Notes: generated by a model not told the origin, from the sequence alone. DNA of 64,000 nucleotides from Paracoccaceae bacterium (GCA_003605175.1 QWDA01000006.1:62001-126000); one strand, 5' to 3'; numbered from the stretch's first letter, positions 42,241 through 51,369 are shown. Program-made: numbers and translations.

Positions 42241-42839
42241 CCGAATTCCCGGATCCGCGCCACGTAGCGCGCCAGCGTGTCGATCTCGAGATTGACCGCG
42301 TCGCCCGCCGCAACCTCGCCCCAGGTGGTCACCTCCTTGGTATGCGGGATCAGGTTGACGCCGAAGGTCGCGCCCTCGACCTCGTTCACCGTCAGCGAGG
42401 TGCCGTTCAGCGCCACCGATCCCTTGGGCGCTACGAAACGCGCGAGCGCCTCGGGCGCCCGGAAGGTAACCCGGGTGGAACCGCCCTCGTCGCGCAGCGC
42501 CAGCACCTCGGCCACGCCGTCCACATGACCCGAGACGATATGGCCGCCCAGCTCGTCGCCCACGCGGAGCGCGCGTTCGAGGTTCAGCCGCTTGCCCGGC
42601 ACCCATCCGGCCGCGCCGATATTCGTCTTCGACAGCGTCTCGGTGGAAATATCGACGGCGAACCAGTTTTCGGGCGCGGTGCCGAGCGCGGTGACGGTGA
42701 GGCAGACCCCGTCGCAGGCAATCGAGGCGCCGATCTCGATCCCGGCGGGATCGTAGCCCGTGGCGATCTTCGCATGAAGATCGCCCTCCTGCCGGGCCTC
42801 GATCACCCGGCCAATATCGGTCACGATCCCCGTGAACAT
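42237..42839 (-). CDS. ribE: Riboflavin synthase, alpha subunit
   Basis: 200 residues, made of the two homologous lumazine-binding halves. Half 1 opens MFTGIVTDIGRVIEA and has DGVCLTVTAL and GGHIVSGHVDGV; half 2 has SVALNGTSLTVNEV and VNLIPHTKEVTTW. It dismutates two 6,7-dimethyl-8-ribityllumazine molecules to riboflavin. The downstream DUF gene overlaps its stop. No FMN riboswitch is visible in the 100 bases upstream of the start. Confidence 0.96.
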   Translation of the reverse strand: MFTGIVTDIGRVIEARQEGDLHAKIATGYDPAGIEIGASIACDGVCLTVTALGTAPENWFAVDISTETLSKTNIGAAGWVPGKRLNLERALRVGDELGGHIVSGHVDGVAEVLALRDEGGSTRVTFRAPEALARFVAPKGSVALNGTSLTVNEVEGATFGVNLIPHTKEVTTWGEVAAGDAVNLEIDTLARYVARIREFG

Positions 42840-42947
42840 CGCAACACTCCCCGAAAACCTGTCAACCTTGGGTTAGACGCGGCGGCACGCGGCTGCAAGC
42901 ATGCGTGACATCTTAAACTTTTGCGGTCAGAGTGCGCGCATAGTTGA

Positions 42948-42959
42948 TTGAGTACTCAA
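42948..42959. promoter_or_regulatory. Perfect 12-base palindrome at the kpsS start
   Basis: TTGAGTACTCAA is fully self-complementary and its last A is the A of the ATG of the next gene. It could be a repressor operator or an RNA hairpin hiding the start codon. No Shine-Dalgarno sequence lies in front of this ATG. Confidence 0.4.
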
Positions 42960-44236
42960 TGCAGACCCGTCCGCGTATCTTTCTGTTTCTCCAGGGGCCC
43001 CACGGCCCGTTCTTCTGGCAACTCGCCCGGGGGCTCAGAAGCGCCGGCACCCGCTGCTACCGGGTCGGCTTCAACCGGGGCGACCGGGCGTTCTGGCCGG
43101 AACACGAAAGCTATACCTCTTTCACCGGCCCGCTCGCGGCCTGGCCGCAGCGGATTGCCGCGCTCTACCGGAGGCTCGAAGTCACCGACATCGTGCTCTA
43201 CGGCGACACGCGGCCCATTCATGCCGACGCGATCCGCGCCGCGACGCTTGCCGGGATCACCGTGCATATCTTCGAGGAGGGCTATCTTAGGCCCTGGTGG
43301 ATCACCTACGAGCGCGGCGGATCGAACGGGCATTCGCCGGCGATGGAACTGGGGCTCGAACGGATGGTCGCCTTTCTCGACCGCCCGGCCCCCGAGCCGG
43401 TGGAGCCGCCCGGGCATTGGGGCGCGCTGCGGCGGCACATGTTCTACGGCGCGCTCTATCACGGGCTGGTCATGAGCGGGCGCAAGCGCCTCGACCCGCA
43501 TCGCGGCATCCCCGTCTCGCGCGAGTTCAGGCTGCATCTGCGTCGCCTGGCGCTCCTGCCCTTTACCGCGGCCGACCGGATCGTCACCACCGCCCGCATC
43601 CGGCGCGGCACCGCCCCGTATCACCTGGTGCTCCTGCAGCTCGACCACGACGCCAGCTTCCGCGTCCACGGCCCCTTCCGGACCACCGAGGATTTCCTCG
43701 AACACACCGTCGCCGCCTTCGCCGAAGGCGCGCCGAAACACCATGAGCTTGTGGTCAAGGCGCATCCGCTCGAGGACGGGCGCGTCCCGGTCCGCCGGCT
43801 CCTGATGCGCCAGGCCCGGGCTCACGGCGTGGCCGACCGGGTGCGCTTCCTCGGCGGCGGCAAGCTCGCGCCGCTCCTCGACCGCGCACGTTCGGTGGTG
43901 ACCGTGAACTCGACGGCGGCGCAGCAGGCGCTCCTGCGCGGCATCCCGGTCAAGGCGTTCGGCAAGGCGGTCTATTCGAAACCCGAATTCGTCTCCGACC
44001 AGCCGCTCGAGGCGTTCTTCGCCGCGCCGCGCGGCCCGGACCGGACCGCCTACCGGGTGTTCCGCCAGTTCCTCCTCGAAACCTCGCAGCTTCCAGGCAG
44101 CTTCTACGCCGCGGCCGGGCGCCGCCAGGCGCTCCGGCACCTGCCCGACATCATGCTCAGCGCCCATGACCGCTACCAGCCACGCCGCGCCGCGAGCGCG
44201 GCACAGGCGCAACATGTCGGCGCAACCCGAGGCTGA
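42959..44236 (+). CDS. kpsS: Capsular polysaccharide beta-Kdo transferase (KpsS family)
   Basis: 425 residues from MQTRPRIFLFLQGPHGPFFW; a TTG five codons upstream is an alternative. KpsS-type features are FLQGPHGPFFWQLARGLR, YRVGFNRGDRAFWP, YGDTRPIHADAIRAA, HIFEEGYLRPWWITYE and, near the C-terminus, TVNSTAAQQALLRGIPVKAFG. KpsS adds the first beta-Kdo to phosphatidylglycerol at the inner face of the cytoplasmic membrane, starting the lipid anchor of group 2 capsules. It is followed by an export lipoprotein and kpsC. No membrane segments. Confidence 0.92.
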   Translation: MQTRPRIFLFLQGPHGPFFWQLARGLRSAGTRCYRVGFNRGDRAFWPEHESYTSFTGPLAAWPQRIAALYRRLEVTDIVLYGDTRPIHADAIRAATLAGITVHIFEEGYLRPWWITYERGGSNGHSPAMELGLERMVAFLDRPAPEPVEPPGHWGALRRHMFYGALYHGLVMSGRKRLDPHRGIPVSREFRLHLRRLALLPFTAADRIVTTARIRRGTAPYHLVLLQLDHDASFRVHGPFRTTEDFLEHTVAAFAEGAPKHHELVVKAHPLEDGRVPVRRLLMRQARAHGVADRVRFLGGGKLAPLLDRARSVVTVNSTAAQQALLRGIPVKAFGKAVYSKPEFVSDQPLEAFFAAPRGPDRTAYRVFRQFLLETSQLPGSFYAAAGRRQALRHLPDIMLSAHDRYQPRRAASAAQAQHVGATRG

Positions 44237-44328
44237 CACCGCGAAACTGCTGGTCGCGGGAGCGGTCCGGCCGTTAACCTTTCACAAAAAAGAACGAGCA
44301 GGAAAAACAGGTCCAGGAGACCCGGGCA

Positions 44329-45459
44329 GTGAAATCGTTTCTGATGCGCACGGGGCGCCCCATGGGGCTTGCCCTAATTGTCAGTTTGGTCGCCGGCTGC
44401 GGATTGCCGCGCTCGGGCCCGAACAAGCATGAAATCTTCTCCGGCTCGGAGCTTCGGAACGGCAATGCGCTGGTGGTCGAAGTCGACGACCATGTGGTCG
44501 CGGCCACCCGCGAGCCCCCGTCGCACTCCTTCTCGCCCGCCTTCCTCGATGCCGGGATCGCCGGATCCGACACGATCTCGCCGGGCGACACGCTCGGCCT
44601 GTCGATCTGGGAGAACGTCGATGACGGGCTCCTGACCAGCAACGGGATGAGCGCGACCAGTCTCGAACAGGTGCAGGTCGACGGCGCGGGCTTCATCTTC
44701 GTGCCCTATGCAGGGCGCATCAAGGCTTCGGGCAATACCCCCGAGGCGATCCGCCGGATCATCACCGAAAAGCTCTCGGCCCAGACGCCCGACCCGCAGG
44801 TTCTGGTCCACCGCGTCGCCGGCGACGGCTCCACCGTCTCGCTTATCGGCGGCGTCGGCGCGCAGGGCGTCTACCCGATCGAGCGCCCGACCCGCACGCT
44901 GACCGCCATGCTGGCCCGGGCCGGCGGCGTCACCGTCGCGCCCGAGGTCGCCCAGATCACCGTGATCCGCGGCGGCCAGACCGGCACCGTCTGGCTGAAC
45001 GATCTCTACGAGGACCCGCAGCTCGACATCGCGCTCCGCCCCGGCGACCGGATCCTCGTCGAGGAGGACCCGCGCTCCTACACCGCGCTCGGCGCCACCG
45101 GCGGGCAGAGCCGCGTGCCCTTCAACACCAAGTCGATCTCGGTGATCGAGGCCGTCGCCACCGTGGGCGGCCTGAGCTCCGGCCTCGCCGACCCCACCGG
45201 CGTGTTCGTCCTGCGCAACGAGACCGAGACCCGGGCCGAAGCGGTCACCGGCCGCGATATCACCGGCGAGCAGCGCGTCGCCTACGTGATCGACCTGACC
45301 AAGCCGAACGGTATTTTCATCGCGCGCGAATTCCAGATCCGCGACGGCGACACCGTCTACGTCACCGAGGCGCCCTACTCGCAATTCGTGAAGATCCTCT
45401 CCGCGATCATCGCGCCCCTGAACTCGGCGAGCACCATCGACCAGCTCGCCAGCAACTGA
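44329..45459 (+). CDS. Polysaccharide export outer-membrane lipoprotein (Wza/KpsD family)
   Basis: 376 residues from a GTG preceded by AGGAG at about ten bases; ATG 44344 is an alternative. The N-terminus has a lipoprotein signal, GLALIVSLVAGC, so Cys is lipidated. Following it are the polysaccharide export (PES) segment ISPGDTLGLSIWEN and VQVDGAGFIFVPYAGRIKAS, and two SLBB-like modules (SLIGGVGAQGVYPIERPT and SVIEAVATVGGLSS). Such proteins form the outer-membrane channel for capsule export. It lies between kpsS and kpsC, spacing 92 and 4 bases, so a single capsule operon is likely. Confidence 0.9.
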   Translation: MKSFLMRTGRPMGLALIVSLVAGCGLPRSGPNKHEIFSGSELRNGNALVVEVDDHVVAATREPPSHSFSPAFLDAGIAGSDTISPGDTLGLSIWENVDDGLLTSNGMSATSLEQVQVDGAGFIFVPYAGRIKASGNTPEAIRRIITEKLSAQTPDPQVLVHRVAGDGSTVSLIGGVGAQGVYPIERPTRTLTAMLARAGGVTVAPEVAQITVIRGGQTGTVWLNDLYEDPQLDIALRPGDRILVEEDPRSYTALGATGGQSRVPFNTKSISVIEAVATVGGLSSGLADPTGVFVLRNETETRAEAVTGRDITGEQRVAYVIDLTKPNGIFIAREFQIRDGDTVYVTEAPYSQFVKILSAIIAPLNSASTIDQLASN

Positions 45460-45463
45460 CGCC

Positions 45464-47428
45464 GTGCAAGAGGACGCCGCCGGTGCCACCGCGCCCCGGC
45501 GGCGTCTCTATGTCTACAATGCCGGTTTCCTGACCCAGCCACGGATCCGCCGGATCCTCGCGCTCCGGGGCTGGGAGGTGCGGCTCGGCAAGCCCGGCCC
45601 CGGCGACGCGGTGGGCGTCTGGGGCCAGAGCCCCACCGCGCCCCGCGGCGAGGCGGTGGCCGGCCTCACCGGCGCCCCCGTCATCCGCGTCGAGGACGCC
45701 TTCCTGCGCTCGCTCTTTCCCGGCCGCGCAGGCGAACCGACCCTCGGCCTCCTGATCGACGAAACCGGCGTCCATTTCGACGCCGCCGCGCCCTCCGATC
45801 TCGAAACCCTGCTCGCCACCCATCCGCTCGACGACCCCGCGCTCCTCACCCGCGCCGCCGCCGTCCTCGACGCGCTCCGCCACGCGCATCTCTCGAAATT
45901 CGCCGCCACCGATCCCGCGCTGCCCCTCCCCGAACCCGGCTTCGTCCTCGTCCTCGACCAGACGCGCGGCGACGCCGCCGTGACCGCCAGCGGCAGCGAC
46001 CGCGCCGCCTTCCGGGCGATGCTGGAGGCCGCCCGCGCCGAGCATCCCGGCCGCCGGATCGTGGTCAAGACCCATCCCGAAACTGCGCATGGCCATCGCG
46101 GCGGCCATTTCGACGCCACCGACGGCGCCGAAACCCTCACCGCCCCGGTCTCGCCCTGGCGCCTCTTCGACGCCGCCCATGCCGTCTACACGCTCTCCTC
46201 CGGCGCCGGGTTCGAGGCGATCCTCGCGGGCCACCGGCCCCGGGTCTTCGGCACCCCCTTCTATGCCGGCTGGGGCCTCACCGAAGACCGCGGCGCGCCG
46301 CTCCCCCGCCGCACCCGTACCCTGACACGCGACCAACTCGCCGCCGCCGCGCTGATCCTCCATCCGGCCTGGTACGACCCGTTCCACGACCGGCTTTGCG
46401 GCATCGAGGAGGTGATCCGCACCCTCGACGCCCGGGCCCGCGCCTGGCGCGACGACCGCGCCGGCTGGCGCGCCCACGGCATGTCGCGCTGGAAGCATCC
46501 GCATCTCCGCGCCTTCTTCGGCGCCCATGGCGGTATCGCCTTCTCCGGTCCGTCCGGCCGGCGCCGCGAGATGGTCTGGGCCTCCGCCGCCCGCTCCGGC
46601 GAGACCCGCACCCGCGTCGAGGACGGCTTCCTCCGCTCCCGCGGCCTCGGCGCGAGGCTCACTCCGCCGCTCTCGCTCGTCCTCGACGACCTCGGGATCT
46701 ACTACGACCCCACCCGCGAAAGCCGCCTCGAGCGCCTGATCGCCGAAAGCCCCGCCCTGCCGCCTGCAGAAATCGAACGTGCCCGCGCCCTGATCGCCCG
46801 GATCACGGCCCTCAGCCTGTCGAAATACAACATTGGCGCCGCGCCGCCCGCCCTGCCGCCGGGCCACAGGATCCTCGTCGTCGGCCAGGTCGAGGACGAC
46901 GCCTCGATCCTGAAAGGCGCCGGGAGGATCGCCACCAACGCGGCGCTACTGGAGCGCGCGGCGCGCGACAATCCGGGTGCGGCGCTGGTCTACAAACCCC
47001 ATCCGGACGTGGAGGCCGGGCTGCGCCGGGGCGCGCTCGACCGCCTGCCCGACGGCGTGATCGCCGCCCCCGGCACCGCCGCCCCGGCGCTGATCGACGC
47101 GGTGGACGAGGTCTGGACCATGACCTCGCTGCTCGGCTTCGAGGCGCTCCTGCGCGGCAAGCCCGTCACCGTGACCGGCGCGCCCTTCTACGCCGGCTGG
47201 GGGCTGACCCGCGACCTCGGCGAGATCCCCGCCCGCCGCAGAGCCCAGCCCGCGCTCGAAGCCCTCGCCCACGCCGCACTCATTGCCTATCCGCGCTACC
47301 GCGACCCGGTGACCGGCCTCGCCTGCCCGCCCGAGATCGCGGTGGACCGTCTCGCCTCGGGCGCCACCCCGCCGCCGCGCGGCCTCCTCGCCCGGCTCCA
47401 GCCCTTCCGCCGCTGGCTCCGCCGCTAG
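45464..47428 (+). CDS. kpsC: Capsular polysaccharide Kdo transferase (KpsC family)
   Basis: 654 residues from a GTG start four bases after the export gene. It consists of two homologous glycosyltransferase modules, visible as the duplicated ends GFEAILAGHRPRVFGTPFYA and GFEALLRGKPVTVTGAPFYA, each followed by GWGL and an R-rich tail; paired motifs DAFLRS and DGFLRSRGLG, and VVKTHPE and VYKPHPD. The two-module arrangement is that of KpsC, which alternates beta-2,4 and beta-2,7 Kdo linkages to build the poly-Kdo linker on lipid. Cytoplasmic face of the membrane. The ABC exporter genes kpsM/kpsT are not in the window. Confidence 0.93.
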   Translation: MQEDAAGATAPRRRLYVYNAGFLTQPRIRRILALRGWEVRLGKPGPGDAVGVWGQSPTAPRGEAVAGLTGAPVIRVEDAFLRSLFPGRAGEPTLGLLIDETGVHFDAAAPSDLETLLATHPLDDPALLTRAAAVLDALRHAHLSKFAATDPALPLPEPGFVLVLDQTRGDAAVTASGSDRAAFRAMLEAARAEHPGRRIVVKTHPETAHGHRGGHFDATDGAETLTAPVSPWRLFDAAHAVYTLSSGAGFEAILAGHRPRVFGTPFYAGWGLTEDRGAPLPRRTRTLTRDQLAAAALILHPAWYDPFHDRLCGIEEVIRTLDARARAWRDDRAGWRAHGMSRWKHPHLRAFFGAHGGIAFSGPSGRRREMVWASAARSGETRTRVEDGFLRSRGLGARLTPPLSLVLDDLGIYYDPTRESRLERLIAESPALPPAEIERARALIARITALSLSKYNIGAAPPALPPGHRILVVGQVEDDASILKGAGRIATNAALLERAARDNPGAALVYKPHPDVEAGLRRGALDRLPDGVIAAPGTAAPALIDAVDEVWTMTSLLGFEALLRGKPVTVTGAPFYAGWGLTRDLGEIPARRRAQPALEALAHAALIAYPRYRDPVTGLACPPEIAVDRLASGATPPPRGLLARLQPFRRWLRR

Positions 47429-48201
47429 CCGCCCAGCGTCTCCAGTTGCTCCGCGTCGAGCGCCGTGCGCTCCACCATGATCGTGTGGATCGAGAACACC
47501 ACCGCATCGCTTTCCGGCAGCCGGAACAGCACCTGCCGTTCGGCGCGCAGGAACGGCAGGCCCGTGTCCTTCGCCGGCTTCGGATCCGCCTCGCGCAGCG
47601 GTGTCCAGAGCTCGGGCGCGGCGCAGAAATGCGCATTCGCCCGCCAGAGCGCCCGCCCGGGCCGCAGCGCTTCGAAAAGCCGCTCGACCCGCCGCCCCAG
47701 CCCGGCATCGTAGGCCGGCACCGGCCCGTGGACGCGCAGGAGAGGGCGGCCGATCTTCTCCGCAAGCGTCCAGCCCGCGGGAAAACACAGCACTGCCCCG
47801 GTCAGAACATGCGCGTTCGATCCGGCCGCTTTCTGCATCAGGCAGAAATCCTGTTGGAAGATGCGTCCCAGCACCGCCAGCGGCGCGCCGGCGCGCGGCA
47901 CGCGCACCCCGTCTGGCCGTGCCACCGACTCGGCCCCCACCGAGAACCCCGGCAGCCGCCGCGCCTCCTCAATCCCGACGGCCAGAAGTTCCTCCGCCGC
48001 CGGCTCCGCCTCGGGCAAACACGCCAGAACGGCCCCGGTCCGCGCCGCGATCAGCGCATCGCGCAGCGCCATCTGCCCGGCATAGGCCTCGTCGGGCGCG
48101 AAGGCCAAGGGAGGTTCCGCCGGCTGGATCCCCGGCAGTCGCCGCAAGGCCGGGTCGGCCCAGGGCGTGAAGGGCAATCGTGTCTGCAGGACAGGGCCCA
48201 T
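47425..48201 (-). CDS. Heme-dependent oxidative N-demethylase family protein (DUF3445)
   Basis: 258 residues from MGPVLQTRLPFTPWADPALR. DUF3445 hallmarks are LPFTPW near the start, LPGIQPAE, QQDFCLMQK, VLCFPAGWTLAEKIGRPLLR with HGPVPAYDAGL, and RANAHF further on. Members of this family use a heme and an unusual domain to oxidise amines. Its stop overlaps the convergent end of kpsC by four bases. The EEP-domain gene ends 11 bases before its start, so the two are probably co-transcribed. Confidence 0.85.
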   Translation of the reverse strand: MGPVLQTRLPFTPWADPALRRLPGIQPAEPPLAFAPDEAYAGQMALRDALIAARTGAVLACLPEAEPAAEELLAVGIEEARRLPGFSVGAESVARPDGVRVPRAGAPLAVLGRIFQQDFCLMQKAAGSNAHVLTGAVLCFPAGWTLAEKIGRPLLRVHGPVPAYDAGLGRRVERLFEALRPGRALWRANAHFCAAPELWTPLREADPKPAKDTGLPFLRAERQVLFRLPESDAVVFSIHTIMVERTALDAEQLETLGG

Positions 48202-48212
48202 CGCCGGCCGGC

Positions 48213-49235
48213 CTAGAGCCCCTGCGCGGCGGGCCGCGCCGCGCCCTGCGCCTGCAGCACCGGCGGTTCCCCGGAAGGCAGCGCGATCCTGGCCAGCACA
48301 CCCAGATGGTCGGAACCCAGACGCGGCCGCAGCATGGTCTGCCCCTGCCCGCCCGGCGCCAACACATGGTCGATCGAGAAGCCGCCCGGCCCCACCGGGA
48401 AGGTCACCCGCGCCGGCCCGACCGGTCCGGCCCCGGACGCGGCCCCTATCCGCCCCAGCACGTCCGACCAGCGCACCATGTTGAAATCGCCCCCCAGCAC
48501 CACCGGCGCCTCGAGCGCCGCGACCTCCGCGACGATGCCCTCGGCCTGCGCCGCCTGCCCGTGCGGCCAGGGCCATTCGAAATGGATCGCCCCCACCGTC
48601 ACCGGCCCGCCCGGCGCCTCGACCACAGCATGCGCCATGCCGTAGGTCTTCGAGCAGCCGGCGCTGCCTTCGCGGAACGGGAACCGGCTCAGCACCGCCA
48701 CATCGCCGACGCGCGGCCGGGCACGGCAGCGGATCTGCCAGGGATAGACCTCGCGGAGCGCGGCCAGGATGCGCTCGTTGTTCCGGTGCAGCTCCTCCAG
48801 GGTCACCACGTCGGGCCGGGTGCGGAGGATGTCGTCGCGGATCCGCCCGGGATCGCGCAGCGCGTAGAGCAGGTTCTTCTGATAGAGCACGAGTTCCGAC
48901 GAGCCGGGCGCGATCGCGGCCCGCTCCGGCACCCAGTGCGGGGCGAGGCTCAAAAGCCCGAGCCCCGGCGCCAGCGCCGCCAGCAGGGCGGCGCGCCCGG
49001 CACCCAGAACCGCCAGCAGGGGGGCCACGGCCAGTCCCGCCGCGACGAGGCTCACCCGCAGGACCGCGAAACTGTCGCCCGCCGGATGCACCCGCCCCAG
49101 CGCGCCCAGCGCCAGGAGCGCCGCGACCGTCAGAGCCGCCAGGCCCACGAGCCCGCGCAGGGCCCGGAGCGCCCGCCTCGGCTCACGCCCTGTCACACTC
49201 GGGTGAGCGCCGGGGTGCGCCCTTGTATCAGTCAT
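48213..49235 (-). CDS. Membrane-anchored endonuclease/exonuclease/phosphatase-domain protein
   Basis: 340 residues from MTDTRAHPGAHPSVTGREPR. Three hydrophobic segments lie in the first 110 residues (LVGLAALTVAALLALGAL, VSLVAAGLAVAPLLAVLGAG and AALLAALAPGLGLLSL). The EEP domain follows: LYQKNLLYAL, PDVVTLEEL (metal-binding Glu), VVLGGDFNMVRWSDVLG (catalytic D-x-N) and the C-terminal GSDHLGV (S-D-H). Family members cleave phosphodiester or phosphomonoester bonds. The catalytic domain should face the periplasm or the cytoplasm depending on topology, which is not determined. Substrate unknown. Confidence 0.85.
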   Translation of the reverse strand: MTDTRAHPGAHPSVTGREPRRALRALRGLVGLAALTVAALLALGALGRVHPAGDSFAVLRVSLVAAGLAVAPLLAVLGAGRAALLAALAPGLGLLSLAPHWVPERAAIAPGSSELVLYQKNLLYALRDPGRIRDDILRTRPDVVTLEELHRNNERILAALREVYPWQIRCRARPRVGDVAVLSRFPFREGSAGCSKTYGMAHAVVEAPGGPVTVGAIHFEWPWPHGQAAQAEGIVAEVAALEAPVVLGGDFNMVRWSDVLGRIGAASGAGPVGPARVTFPVGPGGFSIDHVLAPGGQGQTMLRPRLGSDHLGVLARIALPSGEPPVLQAQGAARPAAQGL

Positions 49236-49279
49236 GAACCGGAACCACTCTCTCGTTACGCCCAAAGGACGCTGCCGAG

Positions 49280-50527
49280 ATGTCCATCGAACCCGTCACC
49301 TTCAAGGGCCATTCCGGCCATGTGCTGTCCGCACGCCTCGATTTGCCCGACGGGCCGCATCTGGCCACGGCCCTCTTCGCCCATTGTTTCACCTGTTCGA
49401 AGGATATTCCGGCAGCGCGCAGGATCGCGGCCCGACTGGCCGGGATGGGAATTGCGGTCTTGAGGTTCGATTTCACGGGTCTCGGGCATTCCGGCGGCGA
49501 ATTCGGCAACACCACCTTCACCTCGAATATTGGCGATCTTTTGGCGGCGGCCGACTGGCTCGCCGGGCGCGGCATGGCGCCGGGCCTCCTGATCGGCCAT
49601 TCGCTGGGCGGCGCGGCGGTGTTGCGCGCGGCCCGAGGCATCCCGAGCGCCCGCGCCGTGGTCACCATCGGCGCACCCTTCGACCCGGCCCACGTCACAA
49701 AGAATTTCGGCGGCGCGCTCGAGGCGATCCGCGCGGGCGGCAGCGCCGATGTCATGCTCGGCGGGCGGCCGTTCCGGATCGACCGCGCCTTCGTCGAAGA
49801 TGTCGAGGCGGCGCGCCTCGGCCCCGCCATCGCAGGGCTGAAACGCGCGCTCCTGGTGCTCCACGCCCCGCGCGACGCCACCGTGGGGATCGAGAACGCC
49901 ACCGCGATCTTCACCGCCGCCAGGCATCCGAAAAGCTTCGTCACCCTCGACGGCGCCGACCACCTTGTGTCCCGCCCCGAAAACGCGGAATACGCCGCCG
50001 AGGTGATCGCCGCCTGGGCCGGCCGCTATATCGACCTCGCGCATCCCGCCCCGCCGATCGGCGCGCCCGAAGGCGTCGTGCGGGTTTCCGAAGCCGATGC
50101 CGGCGGCTTCCTCCAGGATATCGCCGCCGGACCGCATCACCACCTGCTGGCCGACGAGCCCCTGGCCTATGGCGGCACCAATCGCGGCCTCTCGCCCTAC
50201 GGCCTGCTCTCGGCGGCGCTCGGCGCCTGCACCTCGATGACGATCCGCATGTATGCCCGCCGCAAGAAATGGCCGCTCGACCATGTCCGGGTCGACGTCA
50301 CCCATGACAAGGTCCACGCCCAGGACGCCGGCACCCGCGAAGAGCAGAAGATCGACACCTTCCGCCGTGCGATCACGCTCACCGGCAGCCTCGACGCGGC
50401 CCAGCGCCTGCGCCTCCTCGAGATCGCCGACAAATGCCCGGTCCACCGCACGCTCGAGCGCACCGCGACCATCGAAACCGTGCTGGCCGAACCCGCCCGC
50501 GACCCGGCCCTGCCGGAAACCCGGTGA
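49280..50527 (+). CDS. Bifunctional alpha/beta hydrolase - OsmC family protein
   Basis: 415 residues in two domains. Residues 1-255 are an alpha/beta hydrolase with LFAHCFTCSKD, RFDFTGLGHSGG, the nucleophile elbow IGHSLGGAA and GADHLVSRP with the catalytic His. Residues about 275-405 are an OsmC/Ohr domain with PYGLLSAALGACTSMTIRMY (peroxidatic Cys) and LEIADKCPVHRTL (second Cys). OsmC proteins reduce organic hydroperoxides through the Cys pair; the hydrolase could release substrates from esters. This fusion is a known architecture in proteobacteria. Confidence 0.92.
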   Translation: MSIEPVTFKGHSGHVLSARLDLPDGPHLATALFAHCFTCSKDIPAARRIAARLAGMGIAVLRFDFTGLGHSGGEFGNTTFTSNIGDLLAAADWLAGRGMAPGLLIGHSLGGAAVLRAARGIPSARAVVTIGAPFDPAHVTKNFGGALEAIRAGGSADVMLGGRPFRIDRAFVEDVEAARLGPAIAGLKRALLVLHAPRDATVGIENATAIFTAARHPKSFVTLDGADHLVSRPENAEYAAEVIAAWAGRYIDLAHPAPPIGAPEGVVRVSEADAGGFLQDIAAGPHHHLLADEPLAYGGTNRGLSPYGLLSAALGACTSMTIRMYARRKKWPLDHVRVDVTHDKVHAQDAGTREEQKIDTFRRAITLTGSLDAAQRLRLLEIADKCPVHRTLERTATIETVLAEPARDPALPETR

Positions 50528-50602
50528 CTCTCCGCCGGGTCAGGGCCTGAGGCACGAAAGCCTTGAGGCGGCGGGGAATCGCCAGACCCGCGAAAGGGCC
50601 AT

Positions 50603-50742
50603 CTGATGAGCAACCGGCTCATCAGACGCCTCCCCGGCACATGCCGACCCCACCGAAATGCGTGCCCACCGGCACCGGGCGCCCGCAGGCCGCAAGGCCT
50701 GCCCCCTAAATGACGTGAGGCGCGTGCCGCGGCACGCGCCTC
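50603..50742. repeat. Hairpin-rich spacer between convergent genes
   Basis: Three perfect inverted repeats: TCTGATGAGC-AACCG-GCTCATCAGA (50603-50627), GCAGGCC-GCAA-GGCCTGC with a GNRA tetraloop (50685-50702) and the 26-base palindrome at 50717-50742 (arms GAGGCGCGTGCC). They lie between the hydrolase-OsmC gene and bioY. The last one probably ends transcripts from both sides; the others have no T-tract. Confidence 0.7.
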
Positions 50743-50769
50743 TCCATTTGATCAGACCCGGGTTCGGGC

Positions 50770-51369
50770 TTAGCCGCGGGCCTTGCCCACCTGCTTCCAG
50801 GCCGCCGGCAGGATCAGTGCCGCCAGCGCCAGCTTCAGCGCATCGCCGACGAGGAACGGCGTCAGGCCCCATTCGAGGATGGGCTTGTCCCAGCCATAGA
50901 GCTGGCCCAGCCACAGAAGCCCCGGTACGTAGATCAGCACGCTGCCCACGAACAACGCCCCGGCCATGCCCGGCACGCTCCGGTCCCAGCCCTTCCGCGC
51001 CGCGAAGCCCAGCGCGAGCGTCGCCAGCACATAGCCCACCAGGTAGCCGCCGGTGCCGCCCATCATATAGGCGAGGCCGTTGCTCTCGGCCGAGGAATTC
51101 GCGAACACGTCGAAGCCGAGCGCGCCCACCGCCAGATAGCCGAGCACCGTCGCCAGCCCGAGCCGCGGCCCGTAGGCGGCGCCCAGCGTCAGCACCGCGA
51201 AGGTGCCCATGGTGATCGGCACCGGCCACATCGGCACCCTGATCTTCGCGAAGATCGCCAGGAGCATGATGCCGAGCACCACCAGCGCCACCTGCTTCAT
51301 CCGCAGGCCCGCCCCTTCGGTCGGGCCCAATGCCTCTGTCAAAACCCTGTCATCGGTCGTCGCGCTCAT
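50770..51369 (-). CDS. bioY: Biotin transporter substrate-binding component
   Basis: 199 residues. The S-component BioY signature is present: KIRVPMWPVPITMGTFAVLTLGAAYGPRLG region early on, then YMMGGTGGYLVGYVLATLALGF, and six predicted membrane helices. BioY binds biotin with high affinity and imports it alone or with the ATPase module EcfA/EcfT (BioMN), whose genes are not nearby. A biotin need fits the biotin-dependent pyruvate carboxylase encoded elsewhere in the window. Start MSATTDDRVLTEALGP is followed by a short cytoplasmic tail. Confidence 0.93.
   Translation of the reverse strand: MSATTDDRVLTEALGPTEGAGLRMKQVALVVLGIMLLAIFAKIRVPMWPVPITMGTFAVLTLGAAYGPRLGLATVLGYLAVGALGFDVFANSSAESNGLAYMMGGTGGYLVGYVLATLALGFAARKGWDRSVPGMAGALFVGSVLIYVPGLLWLGQLYGWDKPILEWGLTPFLVGDALKLALAALILPAAWKQVGKARG

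Noticed and set aside
50528-50769. Cobalamin riboswitch
   Set aside because: Considered because of the hairpins; no B12-box sequence is present and no gene in the right orientation follows.
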